From Bryoerythrophyllum caledonicum (Eukaryota > Streptophyta > Bryopsida > Pottiales > Pottiaceae): a stretch of DNA of 64,000 nucleotides. Positions 43,893 to 55,549 of this stretch are shown one piece after another (position 1 is the stretch's first letter; each line of letters opens with the position of its first letter). The DNA is taken from contig OZ020524.1 in NCBI GenBank assembly GCA_963971425.1, forward strand, positions 6,496,417-6,560,416. The letters are read 5' to 3'. The position numbers and the translations under genes are program-made. The notes under the pieces are model-generated. The model saw only the letters and a program-made list of their open reading frames with translations. It made no database searches and was not told the DNA's origin.

Positions 43893-46519
43893 TAAGTTTT
43901 TTGTCAAATGGAATAACTTTTTATAGTGCCTTGCCCAAATATGTGTGACAATGAGCAAAAATGTTTGATTTGGATTGAATGGTAGTTTTTGCTGAAGAAA
44001 AGACTTTTCCGTGGACAATGTAACCTCTAAAATTCCTTGACAATTTCACACAAAATGCACTTCTGAATTTCTTGATTCTATTGCAATGAGTAAGGAAAGA
44101 AAAAAATTATGTTTCTCTCCAACTTTAACCCTAGGATCTTAGTTCAAACATATTCATTAAGTTACTCATACAATTTCATCAACTTTGATCGTATGGATCG
44201 AAAGATTATAGTGTTTCGAGTAGAGAAAAGGGTTCATTTTCTTCCTTCCGTTTGGTGGATCTTGTGTTAAGTGGTAGAGATGGGGTGTAGCATATTTTCT
44301 AAAATTGTGCAAGGAGTGAGGTTCAGAAGTTGCCAAATCACGTTTGATTTTTTTGTGAACTTGATATGTTTCAAAATGGAAATCCAAACGGTCCATAAGA
44401 AGGTTAACATCACATTATCTGCAAATCTTCAAGTTTCACGTGGAAAACATGAATTTATTCTAGTACTTTGCCAAAAATGTGTGACAATGTGTGAAAATGC
44501 TTGACTTCAGTTAAAAACTTTATTTGCACTAAAGGAAAGAGTTTTTTCTTGAAAAATTGAAAGGAAATTTTCATTACATGCTTGCATTGAAAATTTCATG
44601 TGAAAAAGATTGTCCTAGCAAAAGCTTATGGTGTTGCTCACACTTCAAAAACCTACTTGCAGTCGCAAAGTTTTTTTTTAAAGATGTTGTAAATTTTTTT
44701 CCATTACTCTGATGAGAAAAGAAATAATAGTACCATGTACCTCTTGTCTTCTTGAATCCTTGTACAAAATTTCAATAAACTTGAAACAAATTTGCAAACA
44801 TAGAAACATGCCCAGGATTTGCAAAAGCCAAGCTCGGGTCTTTTTGCATGTAGGAGTTGAAATGAAATAATATTACATGTTTGTATTGAGAATTGATCGT
44901 GAAAAAAAATTATTCTATCAATAGTTTTGGAAGTTTCCCACACGACAAAAACCTGGCCGCATTCAAGAATTATTTTGTAAGATGTCATAAGTTTTTTTTA
45001 CCCTCCTTCCAACAAGAAGAAAAAATATATACCCATGTACCTATGATCTTCTTGCATCTTTAAACATAATTTTTTTAAAAATCATTCAAAACTCCGACCA
45101 AGATATAATGTCTAGGATTTGGAAAAGCCCACCTCGAGATTGTTTGCATTATGGGATCAAAACACGGAAATGTTCAGTACTTTTTGAAGATTGTTTAATA
45201 GAAACATCTTTCATTTGGAGGTCATTTCGGTATTTGAGCCTTATCATGTAAAATACGAACATGTTTTCAAAATCCCATTTTCCGTATAAATAAAATAGGA
45301 CCCCGTTATCACTTTTGGTTTTTAATTCGATCGTTTCCAAGTGGCACAATGGCACCCTCTGAAACAAAGTCTCTTAGAGGAATCACTTTGTCTTTTTGTC
45401 ACTCTACTTACAAATCAAATGTATCCTTTGTAAGAGTCATTTATCATTTAAATGCACCTTCTTAAGGAGAGTTTCACCGCATATTGTTGTCCACAATAAT
45501 ATAATGTTCTATGTATGTATGAAAAAACTCAAAGGGTCTACATTCAATACCATCATGTCAAGTTTGATACTATTTTTATGTACTTCAATTTTAGAGGTGC
45601 AAATTGAGTGTGGCATATTTATAAATAGGTGCACTGAGCGGTAGTGTAAGCATAGTCAAGTCACAATTTGGTTTGTAATGTGTTGAATATAGTTTAGAGT
45701 AACATTTCAAGCAATTGATTTGGAAGTTTATGCTTGAACTTATAAGAGACACAATGTAACTAAACAATACGAAGATCTCAGTGATGGTTGGGAGAATAAG
45801 AACCTTTATCGGTAACTTTGAAATGGTAATTGTACGTGAAATGACAAATCTTTGTTTGTCCATATGATAGCAAATATATGACTTGGTACTATTGAAAATT
45901 GATATTTCAAGAAACTATTATAGTTAAAGTTATTTGAAGAACCAACTATGCTCCCGACAGTAATTTATAAGAGATGAACATAATTTTCTTTGGTTGTAAG
46001 CGAACAATAAAACATATATTCTATGTACCGCTAAACTTATTTCATTTATAAAGAAAATGATAATTACATATTACAAACATGAGAACGTCATAGATATTTG
46101 TGGAAGTCGATTGGAAAGTTTTTGCAAATTGTCCCTAAACCATTCTAATTTGTTTACCACCTTTGAGTAGGACTTTTTATATGAGGGCGGTTAATAATAG
46201 CATTAGCAAAACCAATGCATCTGCATTAATATGGTTGATTTATAAAATGTTACTACATGTAGACAATATGTTTTACAATCTTAAAGATTTAGTTTGTTAT
46301 AAATAATATTACTGACACAAATTAGAATGAGGGTTGTTTTTAAATAACTGAAGAAATGAAAAATATATTAGTACATGAATTGTAATTCATAAAAGAGTAT
46401 AAGTATTTTATGTAAACTAGAAAAAATTGTAGTCTGGTAAAAAAATACAATATCAGAATAAAAAAACAAAAATCATATAAAATCAAAGACTACCAAATTC
46501 ATGCGCAACTAGCAGTGCC
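43893..46519. repeat. AT-rich DNA with R2 repeat copy and a tandem duplication
   Basis: R2 copy at 44190-44520. Between about 44570 and 45150 a roughly 300-bp unit occurs twice or more (ACCATGTACCTCTTGTCTTC, CAGGATTTGCAAAAGCC, AGCTCGGGTCTTTTTGCAT). The rest, 45.4-46.5 kb, is AT-rich with no recognised gene. Confidence 0.45.
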
Positions 46520-47808
46520 TTTTAGCTGCCACAAGTGCTCAATGAGATCACCTCGAAGGCTGCAGTGATTGTCACCATTTTCTATCTCAATCGTCTCTAC
46601 CATGAGATCATCAAATGATAACTCTCTGTATGGAGGGGTACATTCTCAACCTCTAACTTTGGAATGTAATTATCAAGATTGGGGACCCCCCGCTCATCAT
46701 CCAAATTCATGTTGTGCAAGATACAACATGCAAACATGATATCAGCAATGGTACCCATGTCCCATTGACGGCACGGGTTTCTAATGATGGCAAAGTGTGC
46801 CTACAGTACTCCAAAGCAATGCTCCACGTCTTTGCGGCAAGCCTCTTGCCGCTTGGCAAAATGTTTCCGCTTCTCATCAAGTGGCTCATGAATGCTCTGG
46901 ACAAAGCAAGCCCACTTTGGGAAAATACTATTAGATAATAGGTAATACTTGTTGTACTCCTTACCATTCACTTGGAAAGTGAAGTCTGAGGCTTCACTAG
47001 TGAGCATGTTATTGATCATCGGGGATCGAACAGGAACATTTAGGTCATTGTTAGATCCTAGAAACCCAAAGAATATGTGCGAGATGTGCAGTCGCTGATT
47101 TGCAATTGCCTCCAATATAATAGACTTCTTTCTCTTTCTATCATCAAATGCCCCCTGCCAGACAATTAGGCAATTCTTCCACTCATAGTGCATACTGTCA
47201 ATGGAACCGAACATCCCAGGAAATCCACGAGCATCATTGATAGCAAACTACGCCTCAAAATCCGCCCTGGTGGGTTGCCTCAGGTGATACGCTTCCAACT
47301 CTGCCATAATTGCCTTCCAGAATCGCTTTAAGCACTCCATAGCGGTGCTCTCGCTAGTCCTACAGTAATCATCCTAAGCATCCGCAGTGACTCCCAGGGC
47401 AAGCATACAAAGAGTTGCAGTGGCCTGTCGCCGAGAGGACAACCCTAACAAACCAGTCGTATCTCTCTTCTGGACAAAATAAGAATCATGTGCACAAATT
47501 CTTCCAAGAATGGAGAGAAATAAAGACCTCCTAATACGAAAACATTGTTGAAAGATTTGTAGTCCATGAACAGGACGATCGCAAAAATAATCCAACTCCA
47601 TGCGCTTGTCCATCTCCACCCACGCTCTCTCAGTAATCCCTTGCTTCCCAACACAAGAACCGCCCCGTGGTCTTGGTGGTGGGGAGGAATCCTCTTCCAA
47701 CATGACGTCATTGAACCCTAAAACCGCGATGATGGCCTCATCGTCATCATCATCATCCTCTCAAAACAAAGCCCGTGCACTCATAAATTTTGACCTCCAC
47801 GCCTCCAT
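46520..47808 (-). pseudogene. PIF/Harbinger transposase (HARBI1-like nuclease), inactivated
   Basis: One reading frame on the minus strand runs from ATG 47808 (MEAWRSKFMSARALF) to about 46560. It contains an acidic N-terminal stretch, FCDRPVHGLQIFQQCFRIRR, RRQATATLCMLALGVTADA, MFGSIDSMHYEWKNC (first catalytic Asp), LGSNNDLNVPVRSP (second Asp), KDVEHCFGVL (third, Glu) and CCILHNM. At least four in-frame stops interrupt it: near 47758 (after RALF), 47374 (after VTADA), about 47249 (after ADFEA) and 46801 (where GVLQAHF is expected). Frame and catalytic residues are otherwise preserved, so decay is mostly by point mutation. It faces the ORF1 remnant at 36.1-38.6 kb, with element B inserted between them. 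Confidence 0.85.
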
Positions 47809-48180
47809 CCCCAAGAAACCCCTAAAACCCTACTAAAATTATTGTTACTAGAGTGTAAATAAGAAGGAAATTAAAAAAAAACCACAAACAGCCTCTGGCG
47901 TAGTAGAGAAGTCTTTGGCGCTGAAGAGAAACCTCTAGTGTAGAAGAGAAGTCTCTGGTGCATACCAACGGGCATGGACATGGGGGTACGGTAATGGGGG
48001 CGGCAAGAGGGGGAAGGACGGTTTTAGGGTTTGGCAGTGGGGAAAGGAGCATATGCCCGTGGATTTACTAGGGTGCGGTTGTCTACGTTGAGCTGCCACC
48101 GGGTAGCGGTGGGCAACGCAAGAGGTCATTTGGCCCGTGCTCATGCATCCCGCCGGATTGCATTCCAACGATGCTCGTCA

Positions 48181-48210
48181 CGGTTCGGGCACTTAACGAA
48201 GTGCCCGAAC
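48181..48210. repeat. Perfect hairpin, 13-bp arms
   Basis: GGTTCGGGCACTT, AACG loop, AAGTGCCCGAACC. The GCACTT...AAGTGC core resembles the palindromes just inside the TIRs of elements A and B, so it may be a terminal remnant of a related transposon. Confidence 0.6.
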
Positions 48211-48344
48211 CCGCACATGGTCCCATATCGTGCCCGGCGCACATGGTATTATGAAGTTTTCAACTGCAATTCCCCCCCCCCACTTACATGCAATGAGGCT
48301 CCCACACTTACATGCGATGAGGCTCACCATGTCAGGGCCCGAGA

Positions 48345-48347
<3 letters not shown>

Positions 48348-48397
<50 letters not shown>
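48348..48397. repeat. Poly(A) tract, 50 nt
   Basis: An uninterrupted A run, followed by CCCCGAAAAGC. No flanking duplication is seen. Confidence 0.9.
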
Positions 48398-48399
<2 letters not shown>

Positions 48400-48782
48400 C
48401 CGAAAAGCAAAAAAAGAACCCCGAAATATGGGGTCAGGTCCCTTAAAGTTCATTTCCGGGTGCATGTGCGTCGACCAATTAATGACCGGGTTTGGGCCAC
48501 CGGGGGTTGCGTCGCGGTGGCCGTGCTCTTAGTACGATCGTCTAGATGTAGTGATCGGACACTGCACCAACAAGTTCATTGTGGATACATTCAAACTAAC
48601 AGATCAACTGTCCTCCACCGCAACCTCCACACGAACAGTCCATCTCTCCGATGCTAGTGAGGAGGACTGTGTTCCAGAGCTAGATACTAGACACTAGATC
48701 ATATGTTTGGTTGCGGATTCTAGATGCTATCCTCCTCGACAATCTCCACACGAACAATCCATCTTTCCAGTTCTGCCGAACC

Positions 48783-51700
48783 ATGGCCACCAGCACGGCC
48801 TCCATCCATCGCCTCACCGCTTCTTCAATTGGAGCTCCTCGCACCAGCAGGCGAGTGTCGGCTGTCGTCATGGAGAGGGAGCCCGGGGCCGAGGTTGCTG
48901 CGGTGCGGGGGCGGTCGGGGAGTGTGACCAAGGTGGAGTTTCGGAGGCCCAGTGGCGGCAGCTGGGCGGCGGCGTTCTGTGACTCCGTGGAGCGCGCCGT
49001 GGTGTGGGCGTTTGACCAGGGGCTGCGCGACAAGGAGGCTTACCTACTGTCGGACAATTACGCGCCCATCGAGGAGATGGCGCCCGTCGCGGACTTGCCC
49101 GTCGTCGGCTCCATCCCGGTGAGTGAGTGAGTGAGTGAGTGGGAAGAATCCTGAGCTTCTCGTGAGTGGGGTGTGAATTCTTGGAGGTGAATTCTAGAAC
49201 TAGCATCGAGTACTTGTGTCTACTGTTTTAGGTTTTTTCTTGAGATGTACTGAGCTAGTACTCGAAGTACCCAACTGATTCTCTTGTCGCTATGTTTGCT
49301 GAAGGAATGCATGAATGGGGAGTTTGTGCGTGTGGGTCCAAATCCAAGGTTCAAGCCAGTTTCTGGATACCACTGGTACTACATTTTCTTCTTTTTCATG
49401 CCGGTCGTAGTTTACAGTAATTCTAATTGATTTCTATTCCACGGTGGCTGAATTATTTTAAGGATCACATTACGTGCTTCTTCGCCTTAACCTCAGTGGA
49501 CAATCTCCTGAATTTATCATGGTCTTGTATCCACATGGAAAGCTGATTTTTTTTGGTTTTTTTGTGCGCAGGTTTGATGGAGATGGGTAAGCTGCTCAAC
49601 ATCATCTGCTGGATTTTTTATGTCGATCCTCTGAAGGAAACGAGAGTTTTTTGAGGTCATCTTCTGGTAGGGCGTTTATTGAGAATTATCTGCATTTGTG
49701 GGGGTTGGTAGGATGATTCATGGAGTAAGCATCAAAGATGGCAAAGTCTCTTATGTGGCCCGTTTTGTTAAAACGGCTCGGCTACAACAAGAGGAGTATT
49801 ACGGAGCAGCCAAATTCATGAAGGTATCACAGAAAATGATAATCAGTGTCACAAACCCCAGTTGGCTTGCTCAATTCTGACTGTTATATCAAATTGGTCC
49901 AACAGGGTATTCCATGAGCAATAGTGTCACTAATGTAGATGAATAATCTACTAAAATGCACTAGTTATCAATTTTTGTGTGGTCATAGCGAGCTGCTTCT
50001 CATTTTTTGGTCAGGAATGGCTCTCAATCTTAAGAATTGTTTCTGAGCCTTTCCGTCTTTGTAGATTGGACAACTGAAAGGCCTTCGGGGACTGTTTTAT
50101 CTGGCAGTGGAGAAACTTCGATTGAGCTTAGGTGTTCTTGACGACTCAAATGGCATCTTTTCAGGTCAGAGAGCCAAAGCTTCAACAAGATATTGACTAC
50201 TCTTTCCTCACTCCAAACAGTTATTAGATCACTAGAAGAGCTTGGTGGTCTTAGCCTTTCCCTCTCAGAAAGAATTCCATGGATACGAGCCGCCTTTCTC
50301 TCAATCTTGTGCTAGAACCATCTATGAAAATGGGTGATCGTTTTGCAGGCAACACAAACCTGGTGTATCATAACAAGCGGCTTCTTGTGTTGCATGAAAC
50401 CGACAAACCGTGTACGTTTTTCACTGCAACACTTCATGAAAGGTTTTTTCTTCTTCTTCTTCTTCTCCTTCATAACTTGGGTCGTTCGCTTGCAGATGCG
50501 ATTAAGGTGTTGGAAGATGGGGATTTGCAAACACTAGGCCTTGAAAGCTACGAGCAGAAACTGCAGCATCCTTTCACTGCTCACCCAAAACTGGACTCCA
50601 CCACAGGTCCGAATGTTTTCATTACCCCCCTCTTTTAAACTCTTTCCTCACTCTAAAGAGTCATTAGATCACGAGAAAGAGCTTGGTGGTCTTTAAACTT
50701 AAGTCAAAGTAGTTGCCTCTGCCTTTCTTTCCTTTGAGGTGATATTAGATCGAAAAGGAGAAGTATTTTCTTGACTTTACTAATAACTCTCTTTTTTATT
50801 TGAATTTATGTTTTGGTGTGATCAGGTGAGATGTTCCTGTTCGGATACCAAATCGAGGCTCCATACGTGATCTACCGTGTGGTGTCCAAGGACGGAGTGA
50901 TTGGGGAGCCGGTGCCGATCACCATTCCTCATGGCGTCATGATGCACGACTTCGCCATCACAGAGAATTACGCCCTGTTCATGGACCTGCCACTTCTCCT
51001 CAACCCCACGGTATGTACATAAAAACATAAAAAAAAAGAGAGGACGAAAGGTGTCTTCATGTCTGTAAAATCACCGCAAGAAATAAGTCACATCTCATGA
51101 ACTCTTGGAGTGAAACCTGAGCTTGTACTGATCAAGCTAATAGTGCTTAAATAAAACCATTTCTGGAGTCTGTAGAATCACATATCTCATGAAAATGTGG
51201 AGTGGAACCTGAGGTTTAGGGTTTAGGGCTTGTACTGATGAAGCTGATAGTGCTTAAATAAAACATAGATGCCACTTCTGAAGTCCTTGTTGTTTTGTTT
51301 TCAGGGCATGCCGAAGGATGAGTTCATTTTCAAGTTCGATTCCAGCCAAGAGTGTCGGTTTGGACTCCTCCCACGGTACGCCACTACTGAGTCCCAGATT
51401 CGCTGGTTCACCATCCCCACATGTTTCATCTTCCACAACGGTAAGCAACATCCACTCCCAGGAAGAAGATTATGAACAAGTTGGTTTTTCCTCCTTATTT
51501 CCTAAACACTAGCCCCACTCTTTCCTCTTGTAATGCCTATTTCCAAATATAGATGGTGATGACAAGGTTGTACACCTTCCGAACATGGGATATGCCTTTT
51601 ATAACATATATCTATAATGGTATTCTGAGAGTAAATGTAATAGGGCTAATTAAGGAAGTTGCCTGATTTTGAGAGGTGCATCTCACATTCATGGCTTTTT

Positions 51701-54259
51701 CTTCGTGCAGCGAATGCATGGGAAGAAGGAGATGAGGTTGTCTTGACAACCTGCAGAATGCCTGGCATCCAGCTGGACTTGGAGTTAGAGTACAAGAAGG
51801 AGAAGGCATGGAGTGTTCAGTCCAGATTGTAAGCACCTATCTTTTAACTTACCAGTTCCAAGTGCAGGGTTTAGGGTTTAAGGTTCACCTAGAGTACAAG
51901 AAGGAGAAGGCACAGATTGTCAGAATGAAGTATACAATACGTATAGTATAAGAAGGAGAAGGCATAGATTGTTACCTCTAGATTGTGAGAAGCTATCTTT
52001 TTTTCCTTACCACATGTGTTTAGGGTTTATGGCGTTACTTACTCTGGGTTTTAGGGTTTGGGGTTGAAAGTTAAACCTACCTCTTAGAGGAGAAGACATG
52101 GAGTGTTAACTTCAGATTGTGGAAACCTATCTGTTGTTTTCTTAGGGTTTAGGTTTTAAGGTTTACCTGACCTTATGTCTTCAGAAGGTCATGAGATTAT
52201 TAGGTTTTAAGATTGTGAAAACCTTGTGCAGTTATGAGTTCAGAATGAACATGAAGACTGGGGAGGTGAAGCAAAGGCAGCTCTCAGATCTAAGCACAGA
52301 TTTTCCAAGGATCAACGAGGAGTACACGGGCAGGTATTGGAAATATTTCTCAATCAAGAAAAGAAAAAGAGATCGGAATATAAGAGTCATTTGTAAAGTC
52401 ACTCAAAACTTCAAAAGCTACCGACTTTTGGATTTTTAACACCACTAGTTCTAACTCTTATCCTCTTAATAGCTATTAGATGTTTTGAAGAGTTTGTGGT
52501 CTCTAAGTTTAAGTTCAAGCGGGGTATCTAAGAAAGAGGTCAAAACTCATGGTATTGTTTGCTCGCTATACAAAATTGCATCATCATGTGAGCAATTGTA
52601 AGAGAATCTTCTTACATTTATTGTTGTTTTAAGTCATATGAGGTCTTTTCAAGTAAATGTCTCTATTAAAGATGAAATTATTTTTCAAGGAAGGAACCCC
52701 TTTGCCGTGGTTCGGTAACGCAAAGATGGTGTTTTTATGTCAGTTACTGTGATTATGGAGGTTTGCAGGAAGGTGCAGTATGTGTATTGTGGAGTGTTCG
52801 ACGAGATGAACAGGGTGATTGGTGTGGCAAAGTATGACCTTAGTAAAGAGCCGTCTCCAGCTGCCCGCGTTTTAGAAGTTAGGGGCAACATTGTGGGAGT
52901 GTTCAAGCATGGGCCCGGCCGCTCTGGGAGCGAGGCTGTCTTTGTGCCGTCCAAGTCTGGCATGGACGGACCCGAAGACGACGGCTATTTGATTCAATTC
53001 GTGTATGACGAGAATATCAGGTATGAGCTTTTTCTAAAGTATCAAATAACCTTTTAAGATAATCATGTACAGTCCACAAGTTTAGCAATGTGCAAATATG
53101 GACGGAACAAATAATAATACTTTGATTTTTTAGTGATAGTCAGTAGATTCACAATATTTACTCAAGTAATTTCATATTTTTGAAATGAGAATTAGTTATG
53201 AATTTTCAAAATGTGTTGCCATGTATAGTCAGTGGCTGCCAATAGTTACTCTCCATAAGCCAACCAAAAGTATAGAGTCTTGATTAATGTTGAACCTCCA
53301 TTTGGAGTTAAATGGGTGATAATGGAATGGAAGTGGGTTGGATATACCCCAATTTTATAGGTGTTGGTCATGGGTTTTTTTTAATTATAGGGGGGTTATC
53401 TTAGCTGCAATAGTACCAACAACATTATTGGTTGTTCACTCATTGATCACAATCCTTGGTCTTCACGCTCCAAGAGTGTAGGATGTGGGTTGAAAGGAGA
53501 GAGCATTTGAGTCAGAACTTGTATTGGGTGGTCAATGACCATTGGGATAATTTTTTAGTGCTAGTTCATAATCTTGACCAGAGTTTTTGTTTGTTTACCT
53601 TTAGGAAATCAGAGGTTGTTATCATTGATGCAAAGACAATGGCGGTAGAACCCACAGCGTCTGTGAGCTTGCCAAGGCGAGTTCCTTATGGCTTTCATGC
53701 GCTTTTTGTCAACCAGGTATTCATTAACTCCTTAAACTATCAAAGACAAATGACTAGTTTGCGGTTGTTGTGGCACATTATTGTATGTAGTAGGCCAGGT
53801 TTGCGGAAGATTGAAACTAGCACCATACTTAAATGCCGTAGTTTCAATTTTCCACAGAGGTGGCGCCACATACAATTAATGTACCCAAATGACCACAAAA
53901 TGGTGGCTTGTCATTAAAGGGTTCATTCCAAAACTTTGAGCATGCTAGAGTTATTTGCACAACTTGTAATTAAAGTTTTTCAACCTCTCTATTTGGGTTA
54001 AAATTCAACTTTTTGGGTTAAAATTGTAGCATGTTTGATGTGAATAGTGTAGTTCATTTCCTCTTGGCTTGGAAGAATACAAACATAAATTGGATGAATA
54101 TCAAGAGAACTCATAACTATGTTTAGGGTCAACGTTATGTTGGATTGGGTTATTAAGTATAGATTGTCATGCATTCCATTTTGTTTTATCATAGACTAGT
54201 AGTATTGATGCATCTCTTGTGGTGTGATGTAGGAGCAATTGAAGTTGCAACAAGCATAA
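48783..54259 (+). CDS. CCD1: Carotenoid cleavage dioxygenase 1 (complete, 14 exons)
   Basis: A non-haem iron enzyme that cleaves carotenoids and apocarotenoids, mainly at the 9,10 (9',10') bonds, giving ionone-type volatiles. Exons: 48783-49118, 49305-49375, 49572-49586, 49712-49823, 50065-50164, 50349-50411, 50496-50606, 50826-51010, 51305-51440, 51711-51828, 52232-52333, 52769-53020, 53605-53716, 54233-54259. Phases agree: 579 aa (Arabidopsis CCD1 538). The four iron ligands are present: His262 (FTAHPK), His310 (MMHDFA), His375 (CFIFHN), His565 (YGFHALF). The last exon, EQLKLQQA, matches the family end. Exon 3 is a 15-nt microexon within the FDGDGMIHG motif. The first 30 residues ([20 protein letters not shown]...) are Ser/Thr/Arg-rich and lack acids, like a plastid transit peptide, whereas angiosperm CCD1 is cytosolic. 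ATG 48783 is the first in-frame ATG and has good context. Confidence 0.95.
49572..49586 (+). other. 15-nt microexon of CCD1
   Basis: GTTTGATGGAGATGG between GCGCAG and GTAAGC completes the Trp codon of exon 2 and encodes Phe-Asp-Gly-Asp plus two bases of Gly. Without it the conserved W-FDGDG-MIH motif is lost, and it keeps the frame (15 nt). Confidence 0.9.
50195..50345 (+). repeat. GAR repeat in CCD1 intron 5
   Basis: TACTCTTTCCTCACTCCAAA, TTATTAGATCACTAGAAGAG and CTTGGTGGTCTTAG, then GCCGCCTTTCTC. Sense orientation; it fills most of the 184-nt intron. Confidence 0.7.
50638..50790 (+). repeat. GAR repeat in CCD1 intron 7
   Basis: AACTCTTTCCTCACTCTAAA, AAGAGCTTGGTGGTCTTTAA and ACTTAAGT, ending TTGACTTTACTAATAACTCT. 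Sense orientation; it occupies about 150 of 219 intron bases. Confidence 0.75.
52380..52575 (+). repeat. GAR repeat in CCD1 intron 11
   Basis: TAACTCTTATCCTCTTAATA, GCTATTAGATGTTTTGAAGA and AGAGGTCAAAACTCATGGTA. The left end is preceded by an inverted end fragment (AAGAGTCATTTGTAAAGTCA). Confidence 0.65.
53045..53400. repeat. Dispersed repeat R1, diverged copy in CCD1 intron 12
   Basis: TTAGCAATGTGCAAATATGG, AATAATAATACTTTGATTTT, AAGTAATTTCATATTTTTG and GTTAAATGGGTGATAATGG match R1 at 3053-3290 and 60060-60470 in the same order. Confidence 0.65.
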
Positions 54260-55046
54260 TCATTTCAAAGAGCAACAAGACATGAATCTATGCTCTTCTC
54301 AAATGTAAAGATGACCAATTTTGACAATGTCCAATAATCTTCTACCTATGGTGTACAATTTAAACAAAAAATAAGTTAAGACTCCAGCAAGTGTAGATGG
54401 AAGTCAAGGGAAGTCATCCATGGGACTTTGGTCCATTGTAAATATTGTGTTGGGTGTACGGTTTAGGGTTTAGGGCTTAGGTTTTGTGGAAGGTGATAAT
54501 TTGTGAAGTTTTATGTTATGCTTCACATCATGAGACAATGTTGAGCAAGTTGGAATTTCAGCTCAATTCTTGGTTTGTCTTGACATCTTATATCTTACAT
54601 CCCTTGTTCTTGATCATGGATTGAAACATAACCAAAGTGGTGGCAAGTAATTGGTGGATGATATAAGTACAATAATAGAATGTTCTATTTACAAGGGTCG
54701 GGGTTTACAAGGATTTACTTCAAGGTTTCAGAAGCAATCTGTGAAATGTCATTTTTCAAATTCAAAAGAATGGATCTGAACTTCTCACTTCAAATTTTAA
54801 GTGTGGATATTTTGTTTTACGGTGAAAAATTTCACAAATATGTTGCATGGCTTAATCCCAAGTGACCCTACAACCGCTTTTTGGTGTCTCGATGGAGTTC
54901 AAACTTGCACACAAATTATAAGTTCACTTTTCAAAAAAAGAGGACTTAAAGAAGTATTTAAAGAAGTCTTGAAATACTTCATAATACATTGTCATTTAGA
55001 CCAAATCCACTCAAATACAATGAATGCTTACATTTACAATGCAACA
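54260..55046. other. CCD1 3' flank, AT-rich
   Basis: Probable 3' UTR then AT-rich DNA. No further gene is seen. Confidence 0.35.
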
Positions 55047-55384
55047 GGGCACCACGGCCTTGGTGTAGTGGTTTGAGTCATGGCACACCGGTGAGGTGGT
55101 TGTGAGTTCAAGTCCTATTGCCGGCATGGTGCCTACCACCATAGTCCACCCAATTATGGTGGGGTCCCAAGGCCTCGTTGTATGGGGACCCACAAAGCCC
55201 TTGGGGGAGATGACATGTCGGTTGCCTCTAAGGCAATTAGTGTAGGGAAGCACTTAGTGTAGAAAAGTGTTTACCTTGGAGAGAGGGGAGTAGTTCTATT
55301 ACACTAGCCTATGTGCCGTCGCCATATGCTTAGTGAAGAGACGCTGGTCTCGGAGTTCTTCTTCTTCTTCTTTCTTCTTCTTCT
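55047..55384 (+). mobile_element. tRNA-derived SINE, 338 bp, with 9-bp target duplication
   Basis: An internal polymerase III promoter is visible: box A TGGTGTAGTGG (55061-55071) and box B GAGTTCAAGTCC (about 55104-55115). A tRNA-unrelated body follows, then a (TTC)n tail. The direct repeat AATGCAACA flanks it at 55038-55046 and 55385-55393. The element appears intact and therefore fairly young. Confidence 0.85.
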
Positions 55385-55549
55385 AATGCAACATAGTATA
55401 ATGTTTTCATACCCATGGAAAACAATCTTGGTTTAAAATTTCATTGAAAGTTGTTCCTAAGAGACTTTTCAATGTTTTGTGAATGCTGATCTCTCTAAAA
55501 ACATATGAAGTTTTTGTTTTCATTTAACAACATATAAGTTTTGGAACAT

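Larger units (their letters stand above)
47809..48782. other. Upstream region of CCD1: hairpin, poly(A) and short duplications
   Basis: The region 47960-48130 is GC-rich without a convincing gene. A 13-bp-arm hairpin lies at about 48181-48210 and a 50-nt poly(A) tract at 48348-48397. A 60-bp segment is duplicated in tandem: CCGCAACCTCCACACGAACA (about 48618) and CTCGACAATCTCCACACGAA (about 48735). The CCD1 promoter and 5' UTR must lie here, but no TATA box stands out. Confidence 0.4.

Noticed and set aside
48711-48782. Upstream extension of CCD1 exon 1
   Set aside because: The frame is open but starts with TTG; the first in-frame ATG is at 48783 with good context.
53456-53917. Read-through of CCD1 exon 13 to a stop at 53915
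   Set aside because: A donor at 53717 and a short exon at 54233-54259 give EQLKLQQA, matching the family C terminus.
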